This document shows positions 1 to 6,539 of a stretch of DNA of 41,604 bases, piece by piece (position 1 is the stretch's first letter; every line of letters begins with the position of its first letter). Location: positions 1-41,604 of the IMG/VR virus record IMGVR_UViG_3300005577_000014, one strand, 5' to 3'. A program made the position numbers and the translations under genes. This DNA is from a virus. The notes beneath the pieces are model-generated. The model ran no database searches, was not told the DNA's origin, and worked only from the letters and a program-made list of their open reading frames with translations.

Positions 1-100
1 ATATAACGCTGACGCATTAAAACGCGCAACGATTGAACGCGACAAATCCGTGGCGATTGTTGCTGAAACCATTGAAAAGGAAATCCCAGCGATCAAAAAG
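1..100. repeat. terminal direct repeat, left copy
   Basis: These 100 bases are identical to 41505-41604. A reading frame starting at 41401 runs through the right copy and continues in frame from here to a stop at 227-229, so the two ends are one locus. The exact 100-base length suggests an assembly overlap of a circular or circularly permuted genome rather than a biological terminal repeat. Confidence 0.95.
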
Positions 101-229
101 CGCTTCAAAGAATGGCATGGCGAAGAGCCTGAAGGCGGAGATTTGTGGAACGGTTTTCTACACGCCTCGTTGCTTACGCTGGGCATGCCGGATTGGTACG
201 AGTTAGATACAGATTTTTTGGAGGAGTAA
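2..229 (+). CDS. hypothetical protein, 3' part (joins 41401-41604)
   Basis: This is the C-terminal part of a 110-residue protein whose start is the ATG at 41401. Joining 41401-41604 to position 101 gives one uninterrupted frame ending in TAA at 227-229. The protein is helical and charged, with a Lys/Glu-rich middle (about residues 25-80) and an aromatic, acidic C-terminus ending in Glu-Glu. It belongs to the run of small accessory phage genes that spans the artificial junction. No family was recognised. Confidence 0.8.
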   Translation, partial: YNADALKRATIERDKSVAIVAETIEKEIPAIKKRFKEWHGEEPEGGDLWNGFLHASLLTLGMPDWYELDTDFLEE

Positions 230-234
230 CGATC

Positions 235-477
235 ATGCAAATTGTAACCGCATCAAATGAAATGTACTACGCGCTTTTGTCAGGGTATAAAAAACATATT
301 CTTCAAGTGGATCATAGATTACGACCTGAGTACGCCTACGGTTTGCGGGAAATAACAGTTAAAAATGAAAAACTTAGGCGCGAAGCTTATTTCATAGTGA
401 CGCACACTGAGCAGGTAAAAATTGACAGCGACGTGATATTTTGGGTTCACTCTGTCGAATTTATTAGCGAGGATTGA
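235..477 (+). CDS. hypothetical protein (80 aa)
   Basis: The start is the ATG at 235, preceded by a good ribosome binding site (GGAGGAG at about 220-226); the same frame is open further upstream, but that part overlaps the preceding gene. The product is small with alternating hydrophobic and charged residues, compatible with a mixed alpha/beta fold. It sits 5 bases after one gene and abuts the next (stop 475-477, next ATG 478), so it is translated within an operon. Function unknown. Confidence 0.7.
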   Translation: MQIVTASNEMYYALLSGYKKHILQVDHRLRPEYAYGLREITVKNEKLRREAYFIVTHTEQVKIDSDVIFWVHSVEFISED

Positions 478-942
478 ATGCAGCAGCCAATTACAGAGCA
501 ATTCCGCCTGGGTCAGAAATTCCCCATCAATGGACAACTGTACGAACTGCGCCGCATCTGCAAGGATGGCAAGCGGCTGGTACTCATCAAGGGGCTTGGT
601 GTGCCGAACTATTCGTTTGTGGTGATGGAAGCCGCTACGGGGAATTTCTGGCAATACAAGATGCGGTGCGCTGGTCGGGCCGCAATGGGCAACCTGATTG
701 ACTATCTGGAAAAGCGCAGCGTTACGTGCGCGCCGATGGGCCAAGTTGAAGGGGTAGGAAATGACGTATCAAGCAAATTGCTTCAACCCGGCGCACGCGT
801 CCTGCAAGACCTTGAAGAAGCGAAGCAATCGATTGAACGTGCTATCGAGATTGAGCGGCTCAAGGCGCAGGGATTGTACGCTCACGGCGTTGCGCCACCG
901 ATGCCAGCCCCTGATGCACCGGCTTGGATACCTGAAAAATAA
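478..942 (+). CDS. hypothetical protein (154 aa)
   Basis: The ATG follows the previous stop codon directly, with a GAGG ribosome binding site at about 468-471. The N-terminal 80 residues look like a beta-rich domain (FRLGQKFPINGQLYELRRI is typical of alternating strands). The second half is helical and charged (about residues 105-135), and the tail is Pro/Ala-rich. It is the last gene before the hairpin/promoter element at 946-992. No family was recognised. Confidence 0.75.
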   Translation: MQQPITEQFRLGQKFPINGQLYELRRICKDGKRLVLIKGLGVPNYSFVVMEAATGNFWQYKMRCAGRAAMGNLIDYLEKRSVTCAPMGQVEGVGNDVSSKLLQPGARVLQDLEEAKQSIERAIEIERLKAQGLYAHGVAPPMPAPDAPAWIPEK

Positions 943-945
943 TTA

Positions 946-975
946 TTGACGAACTCGTTACATACGCCCCATAAT
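946..975 (+). promoter_or_regulatory. sigma70-type promoter P1 of the shared TTGACGA family
   Basis: The -35 box TTGACG is at 946-951 and the -10 box CATAAT at 970-975, 18 bases apart. Bases 949-958 form the palindrome ACGAACTCGT shared with four other promoters in this genome, a likely operator. The -10 box lies in the loop region of the terminator hairpin at 964-992, so upstream transcription would stop where this promoter begins. It would drive the genes from 1005 to 2764. Confidence 0.75.
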
Positions 976-992
976 AGGGGCGTTTTCTATTT
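964..992 (+). terminator. intrinsic terminator overlapping promoter P1
   Basis: A 7-base-pair stem, ACGCCCC (964-970) with GGGGCGT (977-983), closes a six-base ATAATA loop and is followed by a T-rich tract (TTTTCTATTT). It would end transcription from the upstream accessory genes. The left arm and loop overlap the -10 region of P1. Confidence 0.7.
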
Positions 993-1004
993 GGAGGATG
1001 TGAA

Positions 1005-1184
1005 ATGAAGATGCTGACGGAAGAGAAATTGCGCGAGTTGTTGGAAGGTGCATATGTGCGAGGTCGAGTTGATGAACAGCATGCGCAAGAGAAATACGCA
1101 GGCGGAGCGCTGGCTATTCAACGCGCACGAGAATATTTGACTGTTCATAGTCGTGTCATTGACCCAATCATTGCGGGGCTCTGA
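1005..1184 (+). CDS. hypothetical protein (59 aa)
   Basis: The ATG at 1005 has a strong ribosome binding site (GGAGG, 993-997) and is the first start downstream of promoter P1. The product is a charged, mostly helical protein (Glu/Arg-rich, residues 4-45) with a hydrophobic C-terminus. The next gene starts 2 bases after its stop. No family was recognised; an alternative start is the second Met at 1011. Confidence 0.7.
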   Translation: MKMLTEEKLRELLEGAYVRGRVDEQHAQEKYAGGALAIQRAREYLTVHSRVIDPIIAGL

Positions 1185-1186
1185 CC

Positions 1187-1546
1187 ATGATTGTCATAGT
1201 GTGTGGCGGGCGTGATTGGCGCGATGAAACCTATGTACATGCGCGGCTCAATGTGATTCATGCGACCAGCCCAATTACTGAAGTGCATCAAGGTGGGGCT
1301 AGGGGTGTGGATACAATGGCGCGCACCTGGGCAGAGCGCAAGGGTATTCCATGCTTTGAATATCGTGCTGAATGGAACGAGCACGGCAAGCGCGCCGGGC
1401 CGATTCGTAATTGTCGGATGCTTCTTACCGCACGTCCCGACGTGGTGATAGCTTTTCCTGGCGGAAGCGGGACTCGCCACATGATGAAGATCGCCAGCGA
1501 CGCGGATATCCACATCATCAATTTACAGAAAGGAATGACAAAATGA
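1187..1546 (+). CDS. DUF2493 / SLOG-family nucleotide-binding protein
   Basis: The 119-residue product matches the DUF2493 (YspA/cpYpsA-related SLOG) fold: an N-terminal beta strand ending in a glycine loop (VIVCGGRDWRD, residues 3-13), a central QGGARGVD motif near residue 40, and FPGGSGTRHM near residue 90, the PGGxGT phosphate-contact signature of the SLOG/LOG Rossmann-like superfamily. SLOG proteins bind or process nucleotides and nucleotide-derived signals; the exact ligand of the phage members is unknown. The stop overlaps the next start (ATGA). The family call is firm, the biological role open. Confidence 0.85.
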   Translation: MIVIVCGGRDWRDETYVHARLNVIHATSPITEVHQGGARGVDTMARTWAERKGIPCFEYRAEWNEHGKRAGPIRNCRMLLTARPDVVIAFPGGSGTRHMMKIASDADIHIINLQKGMTK

Positions 1547-1725
1547 GCAATTTTCGCCGCAGTTTTAAAAGCAAGCGCACAGACGAAAAATACATAATTG
1601 AATTTGACATTGATGAGGACAGTTTGCATTTACAAGTTGCGCAAAAATGTCGCAGTAACAAAAGTGGCAAAGCATCGTTTATGCATGGTTCTATTAAAGC
1701 CAAGCTTATTAAGGTTCCGCAATGA
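1543..1725 (+). CDS. hypothetical protein (60 aa)
   Basis: The start at 1543 overlaps the previous stop (ATGA) and has a purine-rich ribosome binding site (GAAAGGA) upstream. The frame is open further upstream, but that part is antiparallel noise over the DUF2493 gene. The product is very basic at both ends (SFKSKRTDEK at the N-terminus, Lys-rich C-terminus) with a central acidic strand. A small nucleic-acid-associated protein is possible, but nothing specific is recognised. Confidence 0.65.
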   Translation: MSNFRRSFKSKRTDEKYIIEFDIDEDSLHLQVAQKCRSNKSGKASFMHGSIKAKLIKVPQ

Positions 1726-1913
1726 GCCGCATCGAACTGGTACGCATGAGCGAGCGCGAAGGCCGTTGCTTCTTCATGCCGACCAACAAACCGGCGCAGA
1801 AGATCATCATTAAAGAAACAGGTGAACCGCTGGCCTGCATCGGTGATGAATGGTCCCGCGTTGACATGCTGGGCATCCCGGCTAACTGTACATTGGAGAT
1901 TTATTTCAAATGA
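1722..1913 (+). CDS. hypothetical protein (63 aa)
   Basis: The start overlaps the preceding stop by four bases (ATGA), the usual coupling in this cluster. The product looks like a small beta-rich protein with a basic centre (NKPAQKIIIKETGEP). It is coupled to its 3' neighbour by another ATGA overlap at 1910. Function unknown. Confidence 0.65.
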   Translation: MSRIELVRMSEREGRCFFMPTNKPAQKIIIKETGEPLACIGDEWSRVDMLGIPANCTLEIYFK

Positions 1914-2128
1914 AAGTATCTGATTGGTTTCCTAGCGACGTGAAGCCGGTTCGCAAAGGTTGGTATTTTGTGTCAATTGGGATTACACAATTTGAAGGTT
2001 GGGCATATTGGCATGGTGAAAGATGGGGAGGTATTAATAGGCAAAAAGTTTGCCCTGCTTTTGAACCTTCGCCACGTTCTGACATATCGTTTCTCCAAAG
2101 CAAACGATGGAAAGGGATGTTGAAATGA
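1910..2128 (+). CDS. hypothetical protein (72 aa), Trp-rich
   Basis: The product is aromatic-rich (several Trp and Tyr) and begins with DWFPSDVKPVRKGWYFVS. This resembles the short phage/prophage proteins that open with 'W..P...P...G.Y' (DUF551-like), a family of unknown function common in enterobacterial prophages; the similarity is judged by eye and is weak. Its start and stop both overlap the neighbours. Confidence 0.65.
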   Translation: MKVSDWFPSDVKPVRKGWYFVSIGITQFEGWAYWHGERWGGINRQKVCPAFEPSPRSDISFLQSKRWKGMLK

Positions 2129-2484
2129 ACCATACTTATCAAATGAACGCGTGGCGATTTGATGATGGAAGCTACATCGTTGCGCCCCGCTTTGGCTTTA
2201 CCTATGACATCCCCTGGATGGCTCCGCACGCATCTGGTCGGCTGCTTGATAGTGCGATCAGGCACTATCAAATGGGATGCAGTGTGGATGCTGCGCACAA
2301 GGTTACGCCAAGCCGGAACAAGCGAGAAGGGCGATATGTTGGACGGTGGCAAGGGCTTGCGTATCGCAGCAGGGCGGAAGATACGGCATTCGATGAAATG
2401 TGTGCGCGTATCCGCTTGTACAATCATTTCAAATACGCACGGTACAACAAACCGGTGCAAGTGAATAAAAAGGTGAGAGGATGA
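2125..2484 (+). CDS. hypothetical protein (119 aa)
   Basis: The start chosen is the ATG at 2125, which overlaps the previous stop (ATGA) and follows AAAGGGA; an in-frame start 18 bases upstream is less likely. The protein is basic (many Arg and Lys, residues 60-119) with scattered Tyr. The basic charge would suit DNA or RNA contact, but no motif supports that. It overlaps the next gene by four bases. Confidence 0.65.
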   Translation: MNHTYQMNAWRFDDGSYIVAPRFGFTYDIPWMAPHASGRLLDSAIRHYQMGCSVDAAHKVTPSRNKREGRYVGRWQGLAYRSRAEDTAFDEMCARIRLYNHFKYARYNKPVQVNKKVRG

Positions 2485-2651
2485 CTATTTACGATTACGA
2501 AACATATCAAAAGTTCGTTGATGCATTCCGGCAAAATGAAACGATTGAAATACTTGGCTCAAAGTTTTACATTCGCAGTGTTTCTGAAGGCTACAACTCA
2601 CACGGATATTGGGTTCATACAGTTCAACTTGCGCAGATGGTGCCAGTATGA
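2481..2651 (+). CDS. hypothetical protein (56 aa)
   Basis: A short frame begins with an ATG at 2481 immediately after the ribosome binding site GAGAGG, overlapping the previous stop. The product begins MTIYDYETYQKFVDAF and has a central Tyr/Gly/His-rich strand. It is coupled by an ATGA overlap to the next gene at 2648. No family was recognised. Confidence 0.6.
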   Translation: MTIYDYETYQKFVDAFRQNETIEILGSKFYIRSVSEGYNSHGYWVHTVQLAQMVPV

Positions 2652-2764
2652 ACAGTCATCAACGCCGCAAGCACATGCGCAAGATGCAGCGCACTCCGAC
2701 ACTGTTTGGCGTGCCGATAGGTGTTGCCCGGCGCGTCTTGGCAGCGTTCACGAAGCGCTTGTAA
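2648..2764 (+). CDS. hypothetical very basic small protein (38 aa)
   Basis: The product starts MNSHQRRKHMRKMQR and has about a dozen Arg/Lys/His residues in 38, then a short hydrophobic stretch. The start overlaps the previous stop (ATGA). It is the last gene before the palindrome and terminator at 2766-2812. Its size and charge could fit nucleic-acid binding or host-takeover peptides; this is only inference. It might also be a non-functional tail of the operon. Confidence 0.5.
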   Translation: MNSHQRRKHMRKMQRTPTLFGVPIGVARRVLAAFTKRL

Positions 2765-2765
2765 C

Positions 2766-2780
2766 TAGTGTGATACACTA
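2766..2780. promoter_or_regulatory. perfect 15-base palindrome upstream of the primase gene
   Basis: TAGTGTGATACACTA has perfect 6-base arms around GAT. It lies just 3' of the accessory operon and 47 bases upstream of the primase start. It could be an operator or a transcript-end hairpin; it differs from the ACGAnnTCGT operator. Confidence 0.4.
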
Positions 2781-2789
2781 AAAAAGCAT

Positions 2790-2812
2790 CGGGCCATTGC
2801 GGCCCGTTTTTA
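2790..2812 (+). terminator. intrinsic terminator
   Basis: CGGGCC (2790-2795) pairs with GGCCCG (2801-2806) across an ATTGC loop, followed by five T. It ends the accessory operon just before the primase/helicase gene, so that gene needs readthrough or its own start downstream of the hairpin. Confidence 0.8.
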
Positions 2813-2826
2813 CTCGGGGATACTAC

Positions 2827-5226
2827 ATGCAACAGAGAACATTGCGCGAAGCCCTAGGGGGCATGGCGCAGATTCCTCAATTCTTCATATGGCACCTGAC
2901 TTGGAATGATGCTGAAGCCAAGTTCAACAAGCTGCCATTTACCAATGACCATAGCGCACAGAACCCGGCAAACTGGATGACTTACGATGCCGCCGTGCAG
3001 CGCTTGCAAGAATGCCGCGCACAGTGGCCGCAGAACTATTTCACGCTTGGCTTTTATATTACCCGTGCATGTGGTTACTGGTTTCTCGATGTGGACAAAT
3101 GCATTGATCGTGTGTCCGGTCAGTGGAACGCCGTAGCCACATGGCTGTATCAGAATTTGAATGGCGCAGCGTGCGAAATATCCAGTAGCGGCAACGGTGT
3201 TCACTTCTTTGGTCGTGATGTGCTGACGAATGCACGCGCAATTAAGCCGAAGGGGACAGGACTCGAACTGTATGACGATGGGCGCGGTGTTGCCTTTGGT
3301 CTGTCAGATATTGCCTTTGGCAGTGCCGACACGTCGCACAGTGCAGCCATGCATAACTTCATCATCCCATCGTACTTCCCGCAATCGAGCGAGAGCGCAG
3401 AGGATGGCGCGTATATCTTCCCTGAAGAACGCGACCCAACTTGGCGCGGCCCGGAAGATGACGATGAATTGCTTGCCATGGCGATGCGCTCACAGTCAGC
3501 ACAAGCGGCGATGCAAGAGGGAGACCCCCATAAGTTTGCAAATCTGTTCACCGGCAACATGGATGTGCTCCACAAGGCTTATGTGGATGGTGCTGGTAAT
3601 TACGATGCATCTGGCGCCGATTTTGCGCTTGCCTCGATGCTGGCTTTCTGGACGGGCAAAGATGGCCCGCGCATGGAACGCCTGATGCGCCGTAGCGCGC
3701 TGATGCGTGGCAAGTGGGACTCTCACGCCACGTACCTTAAGAAGTTCACCATTGCCCGCGCTTGTGGTCGTACCAATGCAGTGCTCCAGACCAAAGAGAT
3801 TGAGAGCACTGAGACGATTGATGAGTCCAAGGAAATTGACGGCTCTACGTTCTTGGGACCGGATGCCCAGCGCGAACTATTCAAGGGCTGTGTCTATGTG
3901 GCCGACATCGATAAGGTGTTTGTCCCGTTCACCAAGGGTGGATACCAGTTGATGAAATCTAAAGTGTTCAACGCATGGTTTGCTAATTACAAGTTCGTGA
4001 TGGACAAGGCCAACACGCAAATGGCGAAGAGCCCCTTTGACGCGTTCACGGGCTCAACGCTGGTTAAATTCCCCAAGGTGCAATCGGCTGTGTTCATGCC
4101 CAGCGAAGAGCCGGGCAAGGTCATGTATGTGGATGGCGTGAGCGTGGTTAATCAATACGTGCCGTTCCCGATCCGTCGCGTGAAGGGTGATGTAACACCG
4201 TTCCTCAATCACGTAGCAAAGCTGTTCCCGCATCCCCACGATTATGCGGTCATCATTAATTATGCGGCGGCATGCGTGCAGTATCCGGGGAAGAAATTTA
4301 TGTGGTGCCCGGTTATTCAGGGCGTGCAGGGCAACGGCAAATCAACGATTGGTAATTGCATTGCTTACGCTGTTGGTCGGCAATTTGTCTACACACCTAG
4401 CGTTGAGGATTTGAGCAGTAAATTTAACGGTTGGCTGTACGGTAATTTGTTCATCTTGGCTAACGACGTTAAATTACCGCGTGGTGGCGATGCGCTTGAA
4501 ATATTGAAGCCCATGATTACTGAGCAATTTCAGCGTGTGGAAGCCAAGCGACAGGATCAAGGGATGAAGCGTATTTGCTGCAATTTTCTTTTCACGATGA
4601 ACCGTAAAAGTGGCATCCAGAAAGAAGACAACGAACGTCGTTATGCAATCTTCTTCACCCCGCAACAGGAAGAGCGCGACCTTGAGCGCGACGGATTAAC
4701 CAGTGGTTATTTCCGCCAACTGAATGAATGGCTGGATAGGGATGGCTATGCGCTTGTGGCCGAATACTTGGCAACTTTCCCCATCGCGGACGAATACAAC
4801 CCGGCCAAGAGCCTGACACGGGCTCCTGTCACTAGCACTGAAGAACAAGTTGTCGAGGCTTCACGCGGAACGCTGGACGACGAAATCCGTGAAGCAATTA
4901 GCGAAGGTCGGCCAGGATTTAACAACGGCTGGATTTGCTGGCAACGATTAAAGAAATTGCGTGATGAATTAAATTACAGCCGTATGCCATTGCCACAGTT
5001 GGAGGAAATAATTAAGCGGCTTGGTTATATTCCTCACCCTGGCTTGGCGACTAAAGGTTTAACGCATTGTCGAGTATTTGCTGAAGACAATAAGCAAGTA
5101 AGGCTGTACGTCGTTAAAAATCATCCGACAATTTATGAGCAATTAACGCACTCACAAATTGCTGAACGTTATTGTAATGAGCAGTTGGCGGGCAGTAATT
5201 TGCCAGCAGTTGCTGTTCATCATTGA
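2827..5226 (+). CDS. primase-polymerase/helicase (AEP N-terminus plus DUF5906-like helicase)
   Basis: The 799-residue protein starts at the ATG at 2827, 6 bases after the ribosome binding site GGGGA; the in-frame extension to 2797 lies inside the terminator. The N-terminal half carries the archaeo-eukaryotic primase motifs: FLDVDKC (D88, D90), SSGNGVHFFG (H126) and GLELYDDGRG (about 145-154). The middle has a Walker A loop GVQGNGKST (499-507) and a hydrophobic Walker B-like strand (NLFILAND, about 540) of an SF3/DUF5906-type helicase. The same domain order occurs in the NrS-1-type phage primase-polymerase. It should prime and unwind at the origin, supporting the family B polymerase encoded at 28527-30419. 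The candidate origin lies directly downstream. Confidence 0.88.
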   Translation: MQQRTLREALGGMAQIPQFFIWHLTWNDAEAKFNKLPFTNDHSAQNPANWMTYDAAVQRLQECRAQWPQNYFTLGFYITRACGYWFLDVDKCIDRVSGQWNAVATWLYQNLNGAACEISSSGNGVHFFGRDVLTNARAIKPKGTGLELYDDGRGVAFGLSDIAFGSADTSHSAAMHNFIIPSYFPQSSESAEDGAYIFPEERDPTWRGPEDDDELLAMAMRSQSAQAAMQEGDPHKFANLFTGNMDVLHKAYVDGAGNYDASGADFALASMLAFWTGKDGPRMERLMRRSALMRGKWDSHATYLKKFTIARACGRTNAVLQTKEIESTETIDESKEIDGSTFLGPDAQRELFKGCVYVADIDKVFVPFTKGGYQLMKSKVFNAWFANYKFVMDKANTQMAKSPFDAFTGSTLVKFPKVQSAVFMPSEEPGKVMYVDGVSVVNQYVPFPIRRVKGDVTPFLNHVAKLFPHPHDYAVIINYAAACVQYPGKKFMWCPVIQGVQGNGKSTIGNCIAYAVGRQFVYTPSVEDLSSKFNGWLYGNLFILANDVKLPRGGDALEILKPMITEQFQRVEAKRQDQGMKRICCNFLFTMNRKSGIQKEDNERRYAIFFTPQQEERDLERDGLTSGYFRQLNEWLDRDGYALVAEYLATFPIADEYNPAKSLTRAPVTSTEEQVVEASRGTLDDEIREAISEGRPGFNNGWICWQRLKKLRDELNYSRMPLPQLEEIIKRLGYIPHPGLATKGLTHCRVFAEDNKQVRLYVVKNHPTIYEQLTHSQIAERYCNEQLAGSNLPAVAVHH

Positions 5227-5440
5227 TATTTAGCAAATTAGTACGTTGTCAAAAATACAAGAGTCGCTCCCAGCCTGCCTCTCCTCTCTTTACTACTATA
5301 TATTTACTAATATTATTAATATACATATATACATACTATACAGAGGGAGGGGGAGCGGTGGGAGCGGGAGAGAGCTGGATACACAGAGCAAGTAATAAAA
5401 AGTAAATAGTAGTAAATAATTAGCGAAGGATTTTTAGTAA
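5227..5440. other. gene-free origin-like or packaging-site-like element
   Basis: There is no credible gene. A pyrimidine arm (5265-5288) and a purine arm (5343-5366) are inverted with respect to each other, with 8 perfect base pairs at the outer end and 16 of 24 identical overall. They flank a 54-base almost pure A/T core (5289-5342). Short GTAAATA-like repeats follow at 5391-5442. An AT-rich unwinding core, inverted arms and short repeats next to the primase gene suggest a replication origin; the adjoining terminase genes make a pac or cos site an alternative. Confidence 0.6.
5345..5368 (+). other. potential G-quadruplex motif
   Basis: Four G-tracts are spaced G3-N1-G5-N6-G3-N3-G3 (5345-5347, 5349-5353, 5360-5362, 5366-5368), satisfying the usual G3+N1-7 rule. 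They lie in the purine arm of the origin-like element. GGGAGCGG also occurs twice here as a direct repeat. Confidence 0.6.
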
Positions 5441-6223
5441 ATGGATAAATTAAAGCCAATTGAGGAAGCTTTTGCTGAGGCTACGCTTCGTCACGCTACA
5501 ATTACTGACGCGTACAAGGCTGTGGCTAATTGCCGCAACTGGACGCAACAAACTATTACACGTCGGGCTAACTTGCTCTTCAAAGACGAAAGGGTATATG
5601 CGCGAATTGTAGAATTAAGGAACGAAGCGGCCAAAGATACAGTAATGGAAGCCGCTGAAGTTTTGCGTGACCTTGTGGACATCCATAAAGCTGACCCGAA
5701 CGAATTAATCCAATATCGCCGCGTTAATTGTAGACACTGTCACGGGGAAGATTTTGCTTACCAATGGGTGAACCCTCGCGAGTTTCAACAGAAGATCGAC
5801 AAATTAAAAAACATGGCCGCTTCCGTGCGCCGTCGTCAAGTGGAGCCGACCGACGAAGGCGGTTACGGTTTCCATTCGCAGCGTGAGCCTAACCCTGACT
5901 GTCCCATGTGTGGCGGCATGGGTGTTGGATCGGTCTGGATCGCTGATACGCGGTTTCTAAGTCCGCGTGCAAAGAAGCTTTACGCCGGGGTCAAGATTGG
6001 CAAGGACGGGCAAATAGAAGTCAAGATGAGGGACCAGGATTTAGCGCTGACGCACATTGCCCGGTTCCGTGGCATGCTACGTGGCGATAATCCCATTGTG
6101 AACATCACGCAGAACAACAATACACAAGTGAACAACAACGCCCCCTCAGTCAAGGACATCCCGAACGACCCAATGCAAATCGAAACGTACTACCGCGACA
6201 TTATGGGCAACGGACAAAAATAG
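5441..6223 (+). CDS. terS: terminase small subunit with zinc ribbon
   Basis: The 260-residue product has an N-terminal helix-turn-helix-like region (about residues 15-60, ATITDAYKAVANCRNWTQQT) typical of DNA-recognising small terminase subunits. It also carries two Cys pairs, C97-x2-C100 and C154-x2-C157, forming a probable zinc ribbon. The C-terminus is Asn-rich. It lies 1.1 kb upstream of the large subunit with two small genes between. Its job is to recognise the packaging site and load the large subunit. A ribosome binding site (AAGGA) ends 11 bases before the ATG. The zinc ribbon and position support the call; sequence similarity was judged by eye. Confidence 0.75.
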   Translation: MDKLKPIEEAFAEATLRHATITDAYKAVANCRNWTQQTITRRANLLFKDERVYARIVELRNEAAKDTVMEAAEVLRDLVDIHKADPNELIQYRRVNCRHCHGEDFAYQWVNPREFQQKIDKLKNMAASVRRRQVEPTDEGGYGFHSQREPNPDCPMCGGMGVGSVWIADTRFLSPRAKKLYAGVKIGKDGQIEVKMRDQDLALTHIARFRGMLRGDNPIVNITQNNNTQVNNNAPSVKDIPNDPMQIETYYRDIMGNGQK

Positions 6224-6226
6224 TTG

Positions 6227-6255
6227 TTGACGAACTCGTTACTTAGGTCTATTAT
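6227..6255 (+). promoter_or_regulatory. sigma70-type promoter P2 of the shared family
   Basis: TTGACG (6227-6232), 17-base spacer and TATTAT (6250-6255) make the best consensus promoter of the family. The operator-like palindrome ACGAACTCGT is at 6230-6239. It starts three bases after the small terminase stop and drives the 65-residue gene at 6288. Confidence 0.85.
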
Positions 6256-6287
6256 CACTACATCGACAACGCAACAGGAGAAACAAA

Positions 6288-6485
6288 ATGAACGAAGCAA
6301 TTGCAACCGCTTTCCGCAACTTGTATAGCGTTTCTAATGGTGCCGACCTTGTTGGATTTGTCACGGAAAGTTGTGCAGAAAAAGCCGCCATCAAATATCG
6401 TCAAAATGGCGGAAATTCAACTGATCCGACAATTAAACAAATGACTTTCGGTTACCCTGAAGATGTGTGCAATATTTGGGGTTGA
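6288..6485 (+). CDS. hypothetical protein (65 aa)
   Basis: The ATG follows AGGAG by six bases. The product is a soluble small protein with no recognisable family. It has its own promoter (P2), and its stop codon TGA is part of the -35 box of the next promoter (P3). Having a dedicated regulated promoter inside the packaging region suggests an early or accessory function rather than a structural one. Confidence 0.7.
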   Translation: MNEAIATAFRNLYSVSNGADLVGFVTESCAEKAAIKYRQNGGNSTDPTIKQMTFGYPEDVCNIWG

Positions 6486-6510
6486 CGAACTCGTTACTTA
6501 GGCGTAGAGT
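6482..6510 (+). promoter_or_regulatory. sigma70-type promoter P3 of the shared family
   Basis: TTGACG (6482-6487), 17-base spacer and TAGAGT (6505-6510). The palindrome ACGAACTCGT is at 6485-6494. The stop codon of the preceding gene lies within the -35 box. P3 and P4 (38393) share the same -10 and most of the spacer. Confidence 0.8.
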
Positions 6511-6539
6511 TACAGACATCGACAAGGGAGGATAAAGCC

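Noticed and set aside
5223-5405. 60-codon open frame across the origin-like element
   Set aside because: No ribosome binding site, and the composition follows the AT core and purine arm rather than a protein.
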